A stretch of DNA of 64,000 nt from Rhodobacter sp. (GCA_016704435.1 JADJAB010000010.1:77389-141388), one strand, 5' to 3'. Positions 1 to 11,790 are shown, numbered from the stretch's first letter. The notes: a model not told the origin generated them from the letters alone. Numbers and translations are program-made.

Positions 1-264
1 CAACCCGCCGATTTCCAGCACCACATGCCGATCTCGCGACAGGCTGGCATGGGTCATGATCGTATCTTCGATCTGCTGGCGGATGGTGTAGGTCAGGCTG
101 GCGCCCATGTCGACGTCCAGGACGTAGGAGCGGAAGAATTCTTCGTCATCATCCGACAATTCGAAACTGACGGTATAGCGGGTGCCGCCAAGGTGAAAGC
201 CTTCGACCGCATTGATCTGCATGTTTGCGGGGTCAACTTCATCAAAGGTGTCTGGGCTGGTCAT
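1..264 (-). CDS. Small acidic protein, partial; candidate immunity protein
   Basis: The reading frame starts at an ATG at 264 and runs off the left edge, giving 88 residues with no stop. It is strongly acidic near residues 38-43 (a DDDEE cluster), has no signal peptide or membrane segment, and I recognise no family. It starts 13 bases after the stop of the PAAR-like protein and is the last visible gene of the minus-strand unit tssH, DUF2169, thiolase-fold protein, PAAR-like protein. A small acidic protein directly behind a PAAR-domain protein is the usual position of a T6SS immunity gene. That role is inferred from position only; it could also be an accessory protein of the cluster. Confidence 0.6.
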   Translation of the reverse strand, partial: MTSPDTFDEVDPANMQINAVEGFHLGGTRYTVSFELSDDDEEFFRSYVLDVDMGASLTYTIRQQIEDTIMTHASLSRDRHVVLEIGGL

Positions 265-277
265 GGGGCTGCTAACC

Positions 278-1266
278 TCATTTATAGGCGGTTGTGCGCA
301 GCTTGGTCGCCCGCAGTTCCGCATTGTTTGGCGCGCGCTTGCCACCTTTGCCATCGGGCACCTTTTCGGCCACCGAGGCCAGATAGACCAACAGGATCGT
401 TTCAAGACAATCCAGCGCCTCTTTCTGCTTGGCTGGCGGCTTCAGCGTTGAGATGCGCGGGTCATTGGCCTTGTAGGCGGCCTTGGTTTCATCAATGGCC
501 TTGCCCAGCGTCGGTTTCGGGGTTTTCTTCAGGAAGTCGCGCATCTTGGTGGTCTTCAGGTTATGCGGCGTGCCCCGCTTTGGCCCTGTCTTGCCGGCAG
601 GGGTGGAATGCTTTTTGTTGTGCCAGGCCTTCATGCAGACGCAAGGGGCGCCTGAGGTGGAATAACCCTTGAACGGTTTGAAGTTTCTTCCGTCCTTGCG
701 CTTCGTCTGCGACATCTGGTTTTCGAAGTAATGCTCGGATTCGTCGGGGTCCTTGCATTTCGATTTGCCGTGTTCGTGCAACTCCATGCCGATGTCGTTC
801 AGAATGGTCACGCAATTGGCAAAGGCGGCGCTGGCGGCGCATAGCTCGGGGAAGGGCGGGGTGTTGCCGGGGGGCGAGGAATGGTTGTGGGTAGCCAGGT
901 CGGAAAACCGGATCACCGGTCCGCCCTCGAACTTCACGTCAGAGGACCAGCTGTTGAAATACTTCTTGCCGGTGTTCTTCGAGGTAATGACGCCTTTTTC
1001 GCGGCGACACCCGCCTCGGTTCCGGTGGTTTTCGACTCGTCGGACTTGTTCTTGATGTTCACCGTCTTGCCCGAGATGAACACGTTGCCGGTGCCGTTCT
1101 CGGTATCCGATCCCATGCCGAAGCTGGGGTAGGGGATCGGCACGCCGGGGGGCGTGACGGGGCATTCGGGGGGCGTGAAGCAGACATCGGGGAAGACCGC
1201 GATGGTCTGCGCCTGCACCGCCTTGCCCGAGATTTCCAGCCCGTTGGCAAAGACATTACCAGCCAT
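278..1266 (-). CDS. PAAR-like (DUF4150) T6SS protein with unassigned C-terminus (frameshifted)
   Basis: This is probably a T6SS spike-tip protein and possibly an effector. The first ~90 residues from the ATG at 1266 read as a PAAR-like DUF4150 domain (MAGNVFANGLEISGK, PYPSFGMGSD, GNVFISGKTVNIKNKS). The family then continues in another frame with KYFNSWSSDVKFEGGPVIR and THNHSSPPGNTPPFPE. The switch falls in a T run at 995-999; one extra base there gives a single 329-residue protein. About 190 residues after the PAAR-like part are Lys/His/Cys-rich (GAPCVCMKAWHNKKHS) and match no family I know; this could be a toxin domain. The start codon overlaps the stop of the upstream thiolase-fold gene (ATGA). 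The break may be a sequencing error or a real inactivation. Confidence 0.75.
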
Positions 1267-2303
1267 CAGCCCGCCCTCCGAACCGCATGCAGCACGGCTG
1301 CGCCGCAGGCCCCGTCATCGCCCGAGGCCGAGATCAGCACCGGGCTGCCCGGCGCATAGGCGCGGGTCTCGGCCGCAAGGGCGCGCGCCAGCATCACCGG
1401 CACCACGGCAGAGCCGATGTTGCCCAGGCTTTCGGTCGGGCTCCACTGGTCCTGAAACGGCTTGCGGCCGCGTTCCAGCCGCAGCCCCGCAAGGGTGGTT
1501 TCCTTGAAGAAATACTGCTCTCCGATATGGTCCGAGATGCGGTATTCGACATGCGCCAGTTCAACTTCGGCCTGATCCATCGCCAGCTGATAGGCCCGCG
1601 TCATGCCGTCGCCGCGCAGCGGCAGGTCAAGCCCGTCCTTGTCGGCGCGGTTGTAGATATGCGCCACTTCGCGCGCGAGACCCAGGCCGGTCAGCCGCAA
1701 CGGGCCGGCTGCCGCGGTGCACAGGACAGCCGCCGCGGCTTCGCCGGGGATGAAGCCGTTGGCGTTGCCGGGGCAAAGGATGCGGTTTTCGCCCAGATAA
1801 TGCGCGATGGTTTGCGCGGTCAGATAGCTGTCGAGGCCAAGGATGATCACCGGGTCCTCGCCGGCGGCGATCAGCCGACGGGCGCGGTCAAGGGCGACAA
1901 ACCCCGAGGGGCGGCCATGGGCGATGATCTGCAGCCTGGGTTGGGCGGGCAGGCCGATGATCTCGGCCAGAAGGCGGGCAAACGCGGCCGGGTCGGGGAT
2001 CGGGCGGCCGGGGCGGTCCTCCTCGGCCAGGCAGATCAGGATCGGCGCGGTTTCCAGCGCGCCCGGCGCCTGGCTGCGCAGGTCCGACAGCGCGCCGGCC
2101 GCCAGATGCGCCATGCGTTTCACGCCGATCCAGTTGCGCGGCAGGGGCACCGCGCCGCCGATCAGCCATTCGCCATCCGGCCCCATGAACCGGGTCTCGG
2201 CAAAGCCATCCAGCCGCCCGCGCATCGCCGCGCAGGACGAGGCGGCGTCAAGGCCGACGCAGGTGACCATTCCGGCGGCCTGGATATGCAGATGCTGAGT
2301 CAT
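1266..2303 (-). CDS. Thiolase/ketoacyl-synthase-fold protein of T6SS locus, likely non-catalytic
   Basis: A 345-residue protein that follows the layout of beta-ketoacyl synthases: an N-terminal GMVTCVGLDAASS stretch, a RRLIAAGEDPVIILGLDS strand-helix, and GFIPGEAAAAVL in place of the usual GF..GEGAAA. The catalytic features are not visible. The nucleophile motif TACSS is replaced by AHGRPSG, and the distal K...GH.xGAAG region reads ESLGNIGSAVV. It therefore looks like a structural or binding relative rather than an enzyme. The ATG at 2303 overlaps the DUF2169 stop (ATGA), and its own stop overlaps the PAAR-like start, so translation is coupled between adaptor and tip protein. A role in effector or PAAR handling is inferred from context. 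Confidence 0.65.
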   Translation of the reverse strand: MTQHLHIQAAGMVTCVGLDAASSCAAMRGRLDGFAETRFMGPDGEWLIGGAVPLPRNWIGVKRMAHLAAGALSDLRSQAPGALETAPILICLAEEDRPGRPIPDPAAFARLLAEIIGLPAQPRLQIIAHGRPSGFVALDRARRLIAAGEDPVIILGLDSYLTAQTIAHYLGENRILCPGNANGFIPGEAAAAVLCTAAAGPLRLTGLGLAREVAHIYNRADKDGLDLPLRGDGMTRAYQLAMDQAEVELAHVEYRISDHIGEQYFFKETTLAGLRLERGRKPFQDQWSPTESLGNIGSAVVPVMLARALAAETRAYAPGSPVLISASGDDGACGAAVLHAVRRAG

Positions 2304-3397
2304 TCCGCGGCCTCGGGCGTTCGGGCCGCGGGCTCCAGCGCCAGATAGGATTTCCCGGCTGCGCGCGCACGCGCCAGCCCGCGTGACGGCGGACCGACCC
2401 AGGCCTCGGTGAATTCGGTGATCAGGCGCCGGATCGGCACGTCGCAGCGCCAGGTCAGGGTGAACTGGCGGGCCTCGCAGTCGAAGGCCAGCGTGTCGGG
2501 GCGCAACGTGGTGTCCAGCGCCACCTCGCGGCGGCGGAATATGGTGACCGGCAGGGCGGTGTCGGGCAGGCGAAACTCCTCGCGCCCCTGCGGCGTCATG
2601 CCGACGATCACCACCGGCGTGCCGGGGGCGGGCGGTGCGATCTGCTGGTCTTGCGGTGCGCATTGGTAGTAGCGCTCGTCGAAATCGGGCGGCAGGAAGG
2701 GAAAGATGTTGTCCTTCCAGTTGTCGTCATAGGTGCCGGCATAACGGACGCGCTGCGGCAGGACGCGGGCGATGGGCCCCAGAGCCATGGGCGCATGCGC
2801 ACCGAAGGGCGAAGTGACGGGATCGTCCGACGCCTCGGTCAGGGGCAGGTCGAGGCCGTCGATCCGGCTGCCGGCGCTGACGGTGGCAAAGCCAAGGCCA
2901 TGGGGATTGTCAGCGAAGACCGGCGGAGATTTCTCGTCGGCGCGGCTGCGATCGGGGCCGCCAAAGGCGGTGTCGTAGCCAAAGGCGAGGCGGGTGAAGG
3001 GAAAGGGCTTGGTCGCGGTGATCGACGGGCCAAGTGTGCGCCATTGCCGCGGGCCGACCACGTCGAACTGCTTCACCCAAGTGCCGACCCGCAGGCCGAC
3101 GCGCACCCGCTCGGCAGGTTGGCCGCCCGGCGCATAGGCGGCGCCCTGCGCGACCACGTCGCACCGTGCCTTGCGAAAGGCGAAATCAGTTTCCCACAGG
3201 GGCGCCGACAGGCCGGGCGCGCCGCCGTATTCGTCGGCCATGATCAGTGGCCGCTGGATCCTGGCGCGTTTCGCCACCTCGCCGGGGGCGGGGAAATCGA
3301 AGGTCGCCTTGATCACCAGTGACAGGAACTCGCGGCCCGTCCCGTCCATCCCCATGGTGAACTGGGAAAGGTAGCGGGTGGAGGTGCGGATCAGCAT
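2300..3397 (-). CDS. DUF2169 family T6SS adaptor/chaperone
   Basis: A 365-residue cytoplasmic protein beginning MLIRTSTRYLSQFTMGMD, with the DUF2169 signatures VIKATFDFP near residue 28 and PFTRLAFGYDTAFGG near residue 135. No signal peptide or membrane helix is seen. DUF2169 proteins are known from T6SS loci, where members act as chaperones or adaptors that load effectors onto VgrG or PAAR proteins. The gene lies 18 bases downstream of tssH and overlaps the next gene by four bases. Its place just before the thiolase-fold and PAAR-like genes suggests it serves that tip protein. Confidence 0.85.
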   Translation of the reverse strand: MLIRTSTRYLSQFTMGMDGTGREFLSLVIKATFDFPAPGEVAKRARIQRPLIMADEYGGAPGLSAPLWETDFAFRKARCDVVAQGAAYAPGGQPAERVRVGLRVGTWVKQFDVVGPRQWRTLGPSITATKPFPFTRLAFGYDTAFGGPDRSRADEKSPPVFADNPHGLGFATVSAGSRIDGLDLPLTEASDDPVTSPFGAHAPMALGPIARVLPQRVRYAGTYDDNWKDNIFPFLPPDFDERYYQCAPQDQQIAPPAPGTPVVIVGMTPQGREEFRLPDTALPVTIFRRREVALDTTLRPDTLAFDCEARQFTLTWRCDVPIRRLITEFTEAWVGPPSRGLARARAAGKSYLALEPAARTPEAAE

Positions 3398-3415
3398 CGG
3401 CCCTACTCGCCCAAG

Positions 3416-6170
<2,755 letters not shown>

Positions 6171-6217
6171 AGGGTCGCCCCTTCAAAAATTGGTTGTTCA
6201 ACAGGCATGTAGAAAAA

Positions 6218-6231
6218 GCGGGAAATCCCGC
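6218..6231. promoter_or_regulatory. Palindrome in the tssH/kinase divergent promoter region
   Basis: GCGGGA-AA-TCCCGC is a near-perfect 14-base inverted repeat in the 147-base gap between tssH (start 6170) and the kinase gene (start 6318). The flanks are A/T-rich compared with the coding DNA. It could be an operator controlling both T6SS arms. No regulator is identified and no clear -35/-10 pair is seen. Confidence 0.3.
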
Positions 6232-6317
6232 GAGACTCAGTCTAGTCTGGAAAGATAGATTTTGCGACTGTTTTGACAGGGGCGTCAGGTTTTCAGACAC
6301 CTCGGAGGTTGGACCCG

Positions 6318-8474
6318 ATGATTGACGCACTGCCCGGCGATATCTTCCACCGCGGCCAGCTCCTGAACAACACCTATGAGATCGAGGGTGTCCTGGGCCG
6401 CGGCGGCACCGGCGAGGTGTATTGCGCGAAGAACCAGATCTCGGGCCGGATCGTGGCGATCAAGGCGTTGAACGCGCAGTTCTCGGGGCAGGAAGGCTAT
6501 ATCGAGCTGATGCGCCGCGAAGAGCAGATGCGCGACATCCGCGACGATGCGGTGGTGCGCTACACGGAATGCTCGCGCTCGGATCAGGGCCATGTCTTCC
6601 TGGTGATGGACTACATCGCCGGCCCGTCGATCGCCGACGAGATGCTGCGGCGGCGGCTGGAGCCGCGCGAGTTGATGATCATCGCGCATCGGGTGGCCGA
6701 GGGGCTGGTGGCAGCGCATGGCCAGGGGATCGTCCACCGCGACCTGTCGCCCGACAACATCATCCTGCGCGACGGCAGCCCGGAAAGGGCGACCATCATC
6801 GACTTCGGCATCGCCAAGGATACCGGCGCGGGCGCGCGCACCATCGTCGGCAACGATTTCGCCGGGAAATACGAATATGCGGCGCCCGAGCAGATGGAGG
6901 GCAAGGCAGAGCCGCGCAGCGACCTTTACGCGCTGGGCGCGCTGCTCTTGGCGGCGTGGAAAGGCCAGGTGCCCTTTGCCGGCATGACTCCCGGCGAGAT
7001 GATCCGCCGCAAGCAGGAACGGCTGGATACCGCCGGGGTGCCCGAGCCGCTGAAAGGGCTGATCGACTGGCTTTCCGACCCCGCGATCCCGCATCGTGCG
7101 CCTTCGGCGGCAGCCGTGGTGGAGCAGGTGGGCAAGGCGCTGAAGGGCCCGGCGGTGGACCGCGGCCGGACCGCGCCGCCCACCCGGGCGACGACGCGCC
7201 GCGACAAGGTGGAGAAGAAGCGCTCGGGCGGCGGGGTCATGGTGCTGATGCTGCTGGTGCTTCTGGGCGCGGCGGGCGGCGGGGCGTGGTATGCGGGCCT
7301 GCTGGACGGGGCGATCGAAAAGCTGCGCGCGCAGTTCGAGACGCCCCTGCCGGTGGCCGCGCCCTATGTGATGTCGGCCTCGGTCGGGGGCGGGCTTGCG
7401 GTGCCGAAGCTGGCCGCCAATGCGCCAGACGCCGTGGCGGCCGAGGCGATCCGCGCCGGCTTTGCCGCGCTGGCGGGCAAGCCTGCGGCGGAGGGTGCGG
7501 TGACACTGGCCCAGGGCATGCCGTCCGAGACCTGGGCCGCGGGCGCGGCGGCTGTCTTCGACGCGGCCAGGGGGCTGGAAAGCTGGCGGATCGAGATCTC
7601 CGACCTGACGGCCGGGGTCGGCGGTTTGGCGCCAAGCGTCACCGAGGGCAAGGCGATCCGCGCCGGGCTGGAGATCTGGGCCGGCACCCATGGGTTCACG
7701 CTGAAGCTGGATCTGGTGAACGGCCCCAGGGTGCTGGACCCCGATGCGGTGCAGAAGGTGCTGGACGACCTGGCAAGCTGCGGCTCGCTGGAACAGGTGG
7801 ACCCGCCCGCAAAGGGCTATGAGCTGGGCGCGACAATCACCATCACCGGCAATGCCCTGGACAATGGCCTTGCCGCCGGGCTGGACGCGGCCTTGGCCGA
7901 CACCATCGGCGAACGCAAGGTCAGCTCCGCGATCACTGTCCTGAATGAGGAGCTTTGCGCCGTCCGCCGCGTGTTGCCGCCGCTGCCGACCAATGCGCTT
8001 TCGATCTGGATGGGGCAGGGCGTGACCGGCGAGGCCAATCTGACCGGCGTCTACAAGACCGACGACAACCCGCTGGTGGATGTGCTGATCCCGGCCAACA
8101 TCCCGTCGGGGAACCTGTGGGGAATTGCGGTCGACAATACCGGGAACGTCTTCAACCTGCTGCCGAATGCCAGCTTTGCCGAGACCGACATCTCGAAGCT
8201 TGGCATCGTGGAAGGGGGCACCAGGCGCATCCGGATCGTCTTCAGCGAGAACGAAAAGCGCGCCGACAAGAGACTTCTGACGATGCGCGTGACCAAGGGC
8301 GACTACGGAAAGAGCGAGTTCATGGCCTTTCTGACGGTTGGCGACATGTTCGGCACGCGCCGCCCGAAGGATGAAAGCATCGCCTCCTACGCCGAGGCCC
8401 TGGCCGCAACGCTGGCGGAACGGCCGGGCAACATCATCGGCTTCGCCTCCCGCATCCTTGAATCCCGACCTTGA
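6318..8474 (+). CDS. T6SS-associated Ser/Thr protein kinase, membrane-anchored (PpkA-like)
   Basis: A 718-residue Hanks-type kinase. From the ATG at 6318 (CGGAGG ten bases upstream): Gly-rich loop GRGGTGEVY at 28-35, VAIK lysine at 49, catalytic loop HRDLSPDN with D142, IIDFG with D162, and AAPEQ near 188. A basic juxtamembrane stretch leads into one membrane helix at about 307-327. The ~390 residues beyond it should be periplasmic; the last part (GNVFNLLPN) resembles DUF4384-type domains. T6SS kinases phosphorylate FHA-domain partners to trigger assembly; the matching FHA protein (16027-17430) and PP2C phosphatase (30496-31263) are here. An upstream in-frame ATG at 6273 is possible but has no ribosome site. 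Confidence 0.88.
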   Translation: MIDALPGDIFHRGQLLNNTYEIEGVLGRGGTGEVYCAKNQISGRIVAIKALNAQFSGQEGYIELMRREEQMRDIRDDAVVRYTECSRSDQGHVFLVMDYIAGPSIADEMLRRRLEPRELMIIAHRVAEGLVAAHGQGIVHRDLSPDNIILRDGSPERATIIDFGIAKDTGAGARTIVGNDFAGKYEYAAPEQMEGKAEPRSDLYALGALLLAAWKGQVPFAGMTPGEMIRRKQERLDTAGVPEPLKGLIDWLSDPAIPHRAPSAAAVVEQVGKALKGPAVDRGRTAPPTRATTRRDKVEKKRSGGGVMVLMLLVLLGAAGGGAWYAGLLDGAIEKLRAQFETPLPVAAPYVMSASVGGGLAVPKLAANAPDAVAAEAIRAGFAALAGKPAAEGAVTLAQGMPSETWAAGAAAVFDAARGLESWRIEISDLTAGVGGLAPSVTEGKAIRAGLEIWAGTHGFTLKLDLVNGPRVLDPDAVQKVLDDLASCGSLEQVDPPAKGYELGATITITGNALDNGLAAGLDAALADTIGERKVSSAITVLNEELCAVRRVLPPLPTNALSIWMGQGVTGEANLTGVYKTDDNPLVDVLIPANIPSGNLWGIAVDNTGNVFNLLPNASFAETDISKLGIVEGGTRRIRIVFSENEKRADKRLLTMRVTKGDYGKSEFMAFLTVGDMFGTRRPKDESIASYAEALAATLAERPGNIIGFASRILESRP

Positions 8475-8564
8475 CGGGGTGCCGGCCACGTGTAGGTTGT
8501 AAGAATCGCATTCGTCTGCCAATCTTTATCTGATTTCGTTCTATAAATTCGTGGCGCTTCGCTT

Positions 8565-9722
8565 ATGGAAACCGAGCCTTTCCTTGCATCGCTGGACTCT
8601 TCGTCGCCGTCCGGGTCAGACCTGCGGAACGACGCGCGTTTCCATGCCATCGAACACCGTCTCGAAGCGGCCTCGCGCCCGGCGCGTCTGCAACTGATCG
8701 AGCAGGGCGGCACCGGCGCGGTCGAACTGGACTGGACGGAACTGGGTGATGAGGCACGGGCGCTGGCCGGCAGCGGGCGGGATCTGCGGCTTCTGGTGAT
8801 CGTGGTGCGGCTCTGGACCAACGAATACGGGCTGGCCGGGCTGGCCGCAGGGCTCAAGCTGTTGACCGAGACGGTCGCGCAGTACTGGGACAGCCTGCAC
8901 CCTGCGCTGCGCCAGGCCGACAGCAAGCGCGAGGCGGCGCTGCGGCGGGTCAATGCGCTGTATCAGTTGCAAAACCCCGATGGCGGCGCGCTGGGTGATC
9001 TGGAATTCACGACGCTGATGGCGCCGCGCGGGATCGGCGCGATCTCTGGCGGCGATCTGGCGGCGGGCGCGTTGTCGCGTTCGGCTTTCAGCGCCGAGGC
9101 GCCGTCGGGTCTGGGCGAAAAGGAACTTTCCGAACTGATCTCGCGCCATGAGGCGCGGTTGAACCGGGTGACCGCGGCCTGCCGGGCGACGGCGGCCGAA
9201 CGCCCCGAGGACTGGGCGGCGCTGAAAGAGGGCGTCGCTGCGGCGCGGGCCGGCCTTGTGGCGCTGGAAGCCGCCCTTGCGCCGCATGTGACGGAAAATG
9301 ACGTCGCCGTGCGTTTCGACGCCCTGGGCAAGTTCCTTGCCCGGATCGGCCAGACCCTGGATGCGGCGGGCGACAGCGCTACCGCCGTGCCGCATTCGGC
9401 GCCCCTCTCATCACCGGAGGCCCAAGCGATGCCTGCCGACCCTGCGCCCGCCCGTGCCGCCAGCAATGGTGCCGCCCCTGCCGCCGCGATCCCCGGCCAG
9501 ATCAATACCCGCCGGGATGTCGAGCGCTGCCTCGATCTGGTGATCGACTTTTACGAACGCACCGAGCCGTCATCGCCGATCCCGCATCTGGCGCGGCGGT
9601 TGCGCAAGATGGTGCCGATGAATTTCATGCAACTGATGGAAGAGATAGCCCCCAGCGGACTGAAGGAATTCCGCGGTGCCGCCGGGGTTTTCGAAGACAA
9701 GAACAAATCCGGGAGAGAATGA
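8565..9722 (+). CDS. tssA: T6SS protein TssA
   Basis: A 385-residue protein with an ImpA-type N-terminal domain over about residues 1-130 (GSDLRNDARFHAIE, LAGLKLLTETVAQYWDSLHP) and a conserved C-terminal block (TRRDVERCLDLVIDFYER, HLARRLRKMVPMNFMQLM). TssA primes and caps sheath and tube assembly at the baseplate. A Pro/Ala-rich linker at about 285-315 separates the two parts. The gene begins 90 bases after the kinase, behind an A/T-rich stretch, and ends three bases before tssB. No strong ribosome-binding site precedes the ATG at 8565, but the N-terminal family match supports it. Confidence 0.9.
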   Translation: METEPFLASLDSSSPSGSDLRNDARFHAIEHRLEAASRPARLQLIEQGGTGAVELDWTELGDEARALAGSGRDLRLLVIVVRLWTNEYGLAGLAAGLKLLTETVAQYWDSLHPALRQADSKREAALRRVNALYQLQNPDGGALGDLEFTTLMAPRGIGAISGGDLAAGALSRSAFSAEAPSGLGEKELSELISRHEARLNRVTAACRATAAERPEDWAALKEGVAAARAGLVALEAALAPHVTENDVAVRFDALGKFLARIGQTLDAAGDSATAVPHSAPLSSPEAQAMPADPAPARAASNGAAPAAAIPGQINTRRDVERCLDLVIDFYERTEPSSPIPHLARRLRKMVPMNFMQLMEEIAPSGLKEFRGAAGVFEDKNKSGRE

Positions 9723-9725
9723 GCC

Positions 9726-10259
9726 ATGAGCGAGAGCAAGGCCAAAGTCATCGAGAGAAACCGCGCGCCACGGGTGCAGATCGCCTATGACGTGGAGCAT
9801 TACGGCAGCCCGACGACGATCGAGCTGCCCTTCGTCATGGGCGTCATGGCCGACCTTGCCGGGTCGTCCGCGACGCGCGAGGCGCAAAAGACCCCGGCCG
9901 ACCGCACCTTTGTCGAGGTCGACGCCGGCCGCTTCAACAAGTTCATGGAGGCGCTCAGCCCGCGCGTGAAGGCGCGGGTCAAGAACACCCTGCCCGCCGC
10001 CGAGGGGGCCGAGGCCGATGAGGAGATGTTCGTCGACCTGTCGTTCAAGAGCATGGGTGATTTCACCCCCGACAAGGTGGCCGAACAGGTGCCCGCGCTG
10101 GCCGAGCTGCTGGCGATGCGCCGCCAGCTCGAGGAGCTTCTGGGTTACATGGACGGCAAGGTGAGTGCCGAAAAGCGCATCGCCCAGCTCTTGCAGAATG
10201 AACCCCTTCTGCAACAGGTGGCCGAAGAGGCGATGAAGTCCGAGGGAGGCAAGGAATAA
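9726..10259 (+). CDS. tssB: T6SS small sheath subunit TssB
   Basis: A 177-residue protein with the VipA/TssB features: NRAPRVQIAYDVEHYGSP near the N-terminus, ELPFVMGVMADLAG near residue 38, a FVEVDAG strand, FMEALSPRVK and a C-terminal helix ending in AEEAMKSEGG. TssB pairs with TssC to form the contractile sheath whose C-terminal end is recognised by ClpV. A GGGAGAA ribosome site precedes the ATG. Its stop overlaps the tssC start by one base, as expected for a co-translated sheath pair. Confidence 0.95.
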   Translation: MSESKAKVIERNRAPRVQIAYDVEHYGSPTTIELPFVMGVMADLAGSSATREAQKTPADRTFVEVDAGRFNKFMEALSPRVKARVKNTLPAAEGAEADEEMFVDLSFKSMGDFTPDKVAEQVPALAELLAMRRQLEELLGYMDGKVSAEKRIAQLLQNEPLLQQVAEEAMKSEGGKE

Positions 10260-11773
10260 TGGCCGATACCGAAAAGGCAAAAGGCGCGCCCGGCGCCGCC
10301 GAGGCCCAGGCGATCGATCTGGGCGAATTCTCGGACCTGCTGGAAAAGGATTTCCGGGTCCGCGAGGATGACAGCTCCAAGCTGAAGAAGCTGGTGCAGA
10401 ACCTGGCGCTGGCGGCCAAGGAAAAATCCGGCACCGCGACGATTTCGGGCAATGCGGTGAAGTCGATCAAGTCGCTGATCGCCGGGATCGACCAGATCCT
10501 GACGGTGCAGATGAACGAGATCCTGCACGCCCCCGAAGTGCGCCAGATGGAGGGCACCTGGAGGGGCCTGCACTATCTGGTGAACAACACCGAGACCGAT
10601 GCAAAGCTGAAGATCCGCGTCCTGAACATCTCGAAGGACCAGCTGGCCGACCAGCTGGAAGACTTCGAAGGCCAGATGTGGGACCAGTCGCCCGCCTTCA
10701 AGAAGCTTTACAGCGAAGAATACTCGATGTTCGGCGGCGAGCCGTTCGGCGCCATCGTCGGCGCCTATGAGTTCAGCCACCACCCGCGCGACGTCGGGCT
10801 GTTGCGCAACCTGTCGGGCATCTGCGCTTCTGCGCATGCGCCCTTCATCGCGGCGGCGGCGCCACAGCTGTTCCGCATGGAAAGCTGGCAGGAACTGCCC
10901 AATCCGCAGGACCTGAAACAGATCACCTCGTCGCCCGACTATGCGTCCTGGCAATCGCTGCGCGAGTCCGAGGATGCCCGCTACATCGGCCTGACCATGC
11001 CGCGTGTGCTGGCGCGCCTGCCCTATGGCGCCAACACCGTGCCGGTGAAGGGTTTCGCCTTCGAGGAAGAGATCGACGGCAAGCACGACCATTACGTCTG
11101 GATGAACGCGGCCTTCGCGATGGGCGTGAACATCAACCGCTCTCACAAGCTCTATGGCTGGGGCACCCAGATCCGCGGTGTCGAAAGCGGCGGCACGGTC
11201 ACCAACCTGCCGGTGCATGCCTTCCCGACCGACGATGGCAGCGTGGCGATGAAATGCCCGACCGAGATTGCCATCGACGACCGCCGCGAGGCGGAACTGG
11301 CGAAACTGGGCATGATGCCGATCCTGCACCGCAAGAATACCGACCTTGCGGCCTTCATCGGGGCGCATTCCCTGCAGGACGACGAAACCCGCGCCGGCCG
11401 TCTGGTCGACCCCGACGCGCAGGCGAACGAACGGTTGTCGGCCAACCTGCCCTATCTCTTCCCGGTCAGCCGGTTCGCGCATTACCTGAAGGCCATCGCC
11501 CGCGACAAGATCGGCACGTTCAAGGAACGCGGCGACATGCAGATCTGGCTTTCCGAATGGATCAACCGCTACGTTCTGGCCAATACTTCGATGGCGGACG
11601 ACAAGGCCAAGGCAAAACGCCCGCTGGCCATGGCCGAAGTGCAGGTGGACAGCGTCGAGGGCCGGCCGGGCTACTACAACGCCCGCTTCTACCTGCGCCC
11701 GCACTACCAACTGGAAGGCATCAACGCGAGCCTGCGGCTTGTGTCCGAACTGCCTTCGGTCAAGGGCGCCTGA
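10259..11773 (+). CDS. tssC: T6SS large sheath subunit TssC
   Basis: A 504-residue VipB/TssC protein: FSDLLEKDFRV near residue 21, EVRQMEGTWRGLHYLV near residue 95, FGAIVGAYEFSHHPRD, LARLPYGANTVPVKGFAFEE, and a C-terminal FYLRPHYQLEGINASLRLVS. With TssB it forms the contractile sheath. The length is normal for the family. It starts on the last base of tssB and is followed by a 122-base gap containing a hairpin before hcp. Confidence 0.95.
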   Translation: MADTEKAKGAPGAAEAQAIDLGEFSDLLEKDFRVREDDSSKLKKLVQNLALAAKEKSGTATISGNAVKSIKSLIAGIDQILTVQMNEILHAPEVRQMEGTWRGLHYLVNNTETDAKLKIRVLNISKDQLADQLEDFEGQMWDQSPAFKKLYSEEYSMFGGEPFGAIVGAYEFSHHPRDVGLLRNLSGICASAHAPFIAAAAPQLFRMESWQELPNPQDLKQITSSPDYASWQSLRESEDARYIGLTMPRVLARLPYGANTVPVKGFAFEEEIDGKHDHYVWMNAAFAMGVNINRSHKLYGWGTQIRGVESGGTVTNLPVHAFPTDDGSVAMKCPTEIAIDDRREAELAKLGMMPILHRKNTDLAAFIGAHSLQDDETRAGRLVDPDAQANERLSANLPYLFPVSRFAHYLKAIARDKIGTFKERGDMQIWLSEWINRYVLANTSMADDKAKAKRPLAMAEVQVDSVEGRPGYYNARFYLRPHYQLEGINASLRLVSELPSVKGA

Positions 11774-11790
11774 CCCGCGCCCCCGGATCG

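Noticed and set aside
6285..8522. 745-residue open frame antisense to the T6SS kinase
   Set aside because: High GC makes long stop-free antisense frames. The composition is Arg/Gly/His-rich without family motifs, while the plus strand has a full kinase.
8521..8564. A/T-rich stretch with TATAAA before tssA as a promoter
   Set aside because: No matching -35 box at a proper distance; the operon may be read from the kinase promoter.
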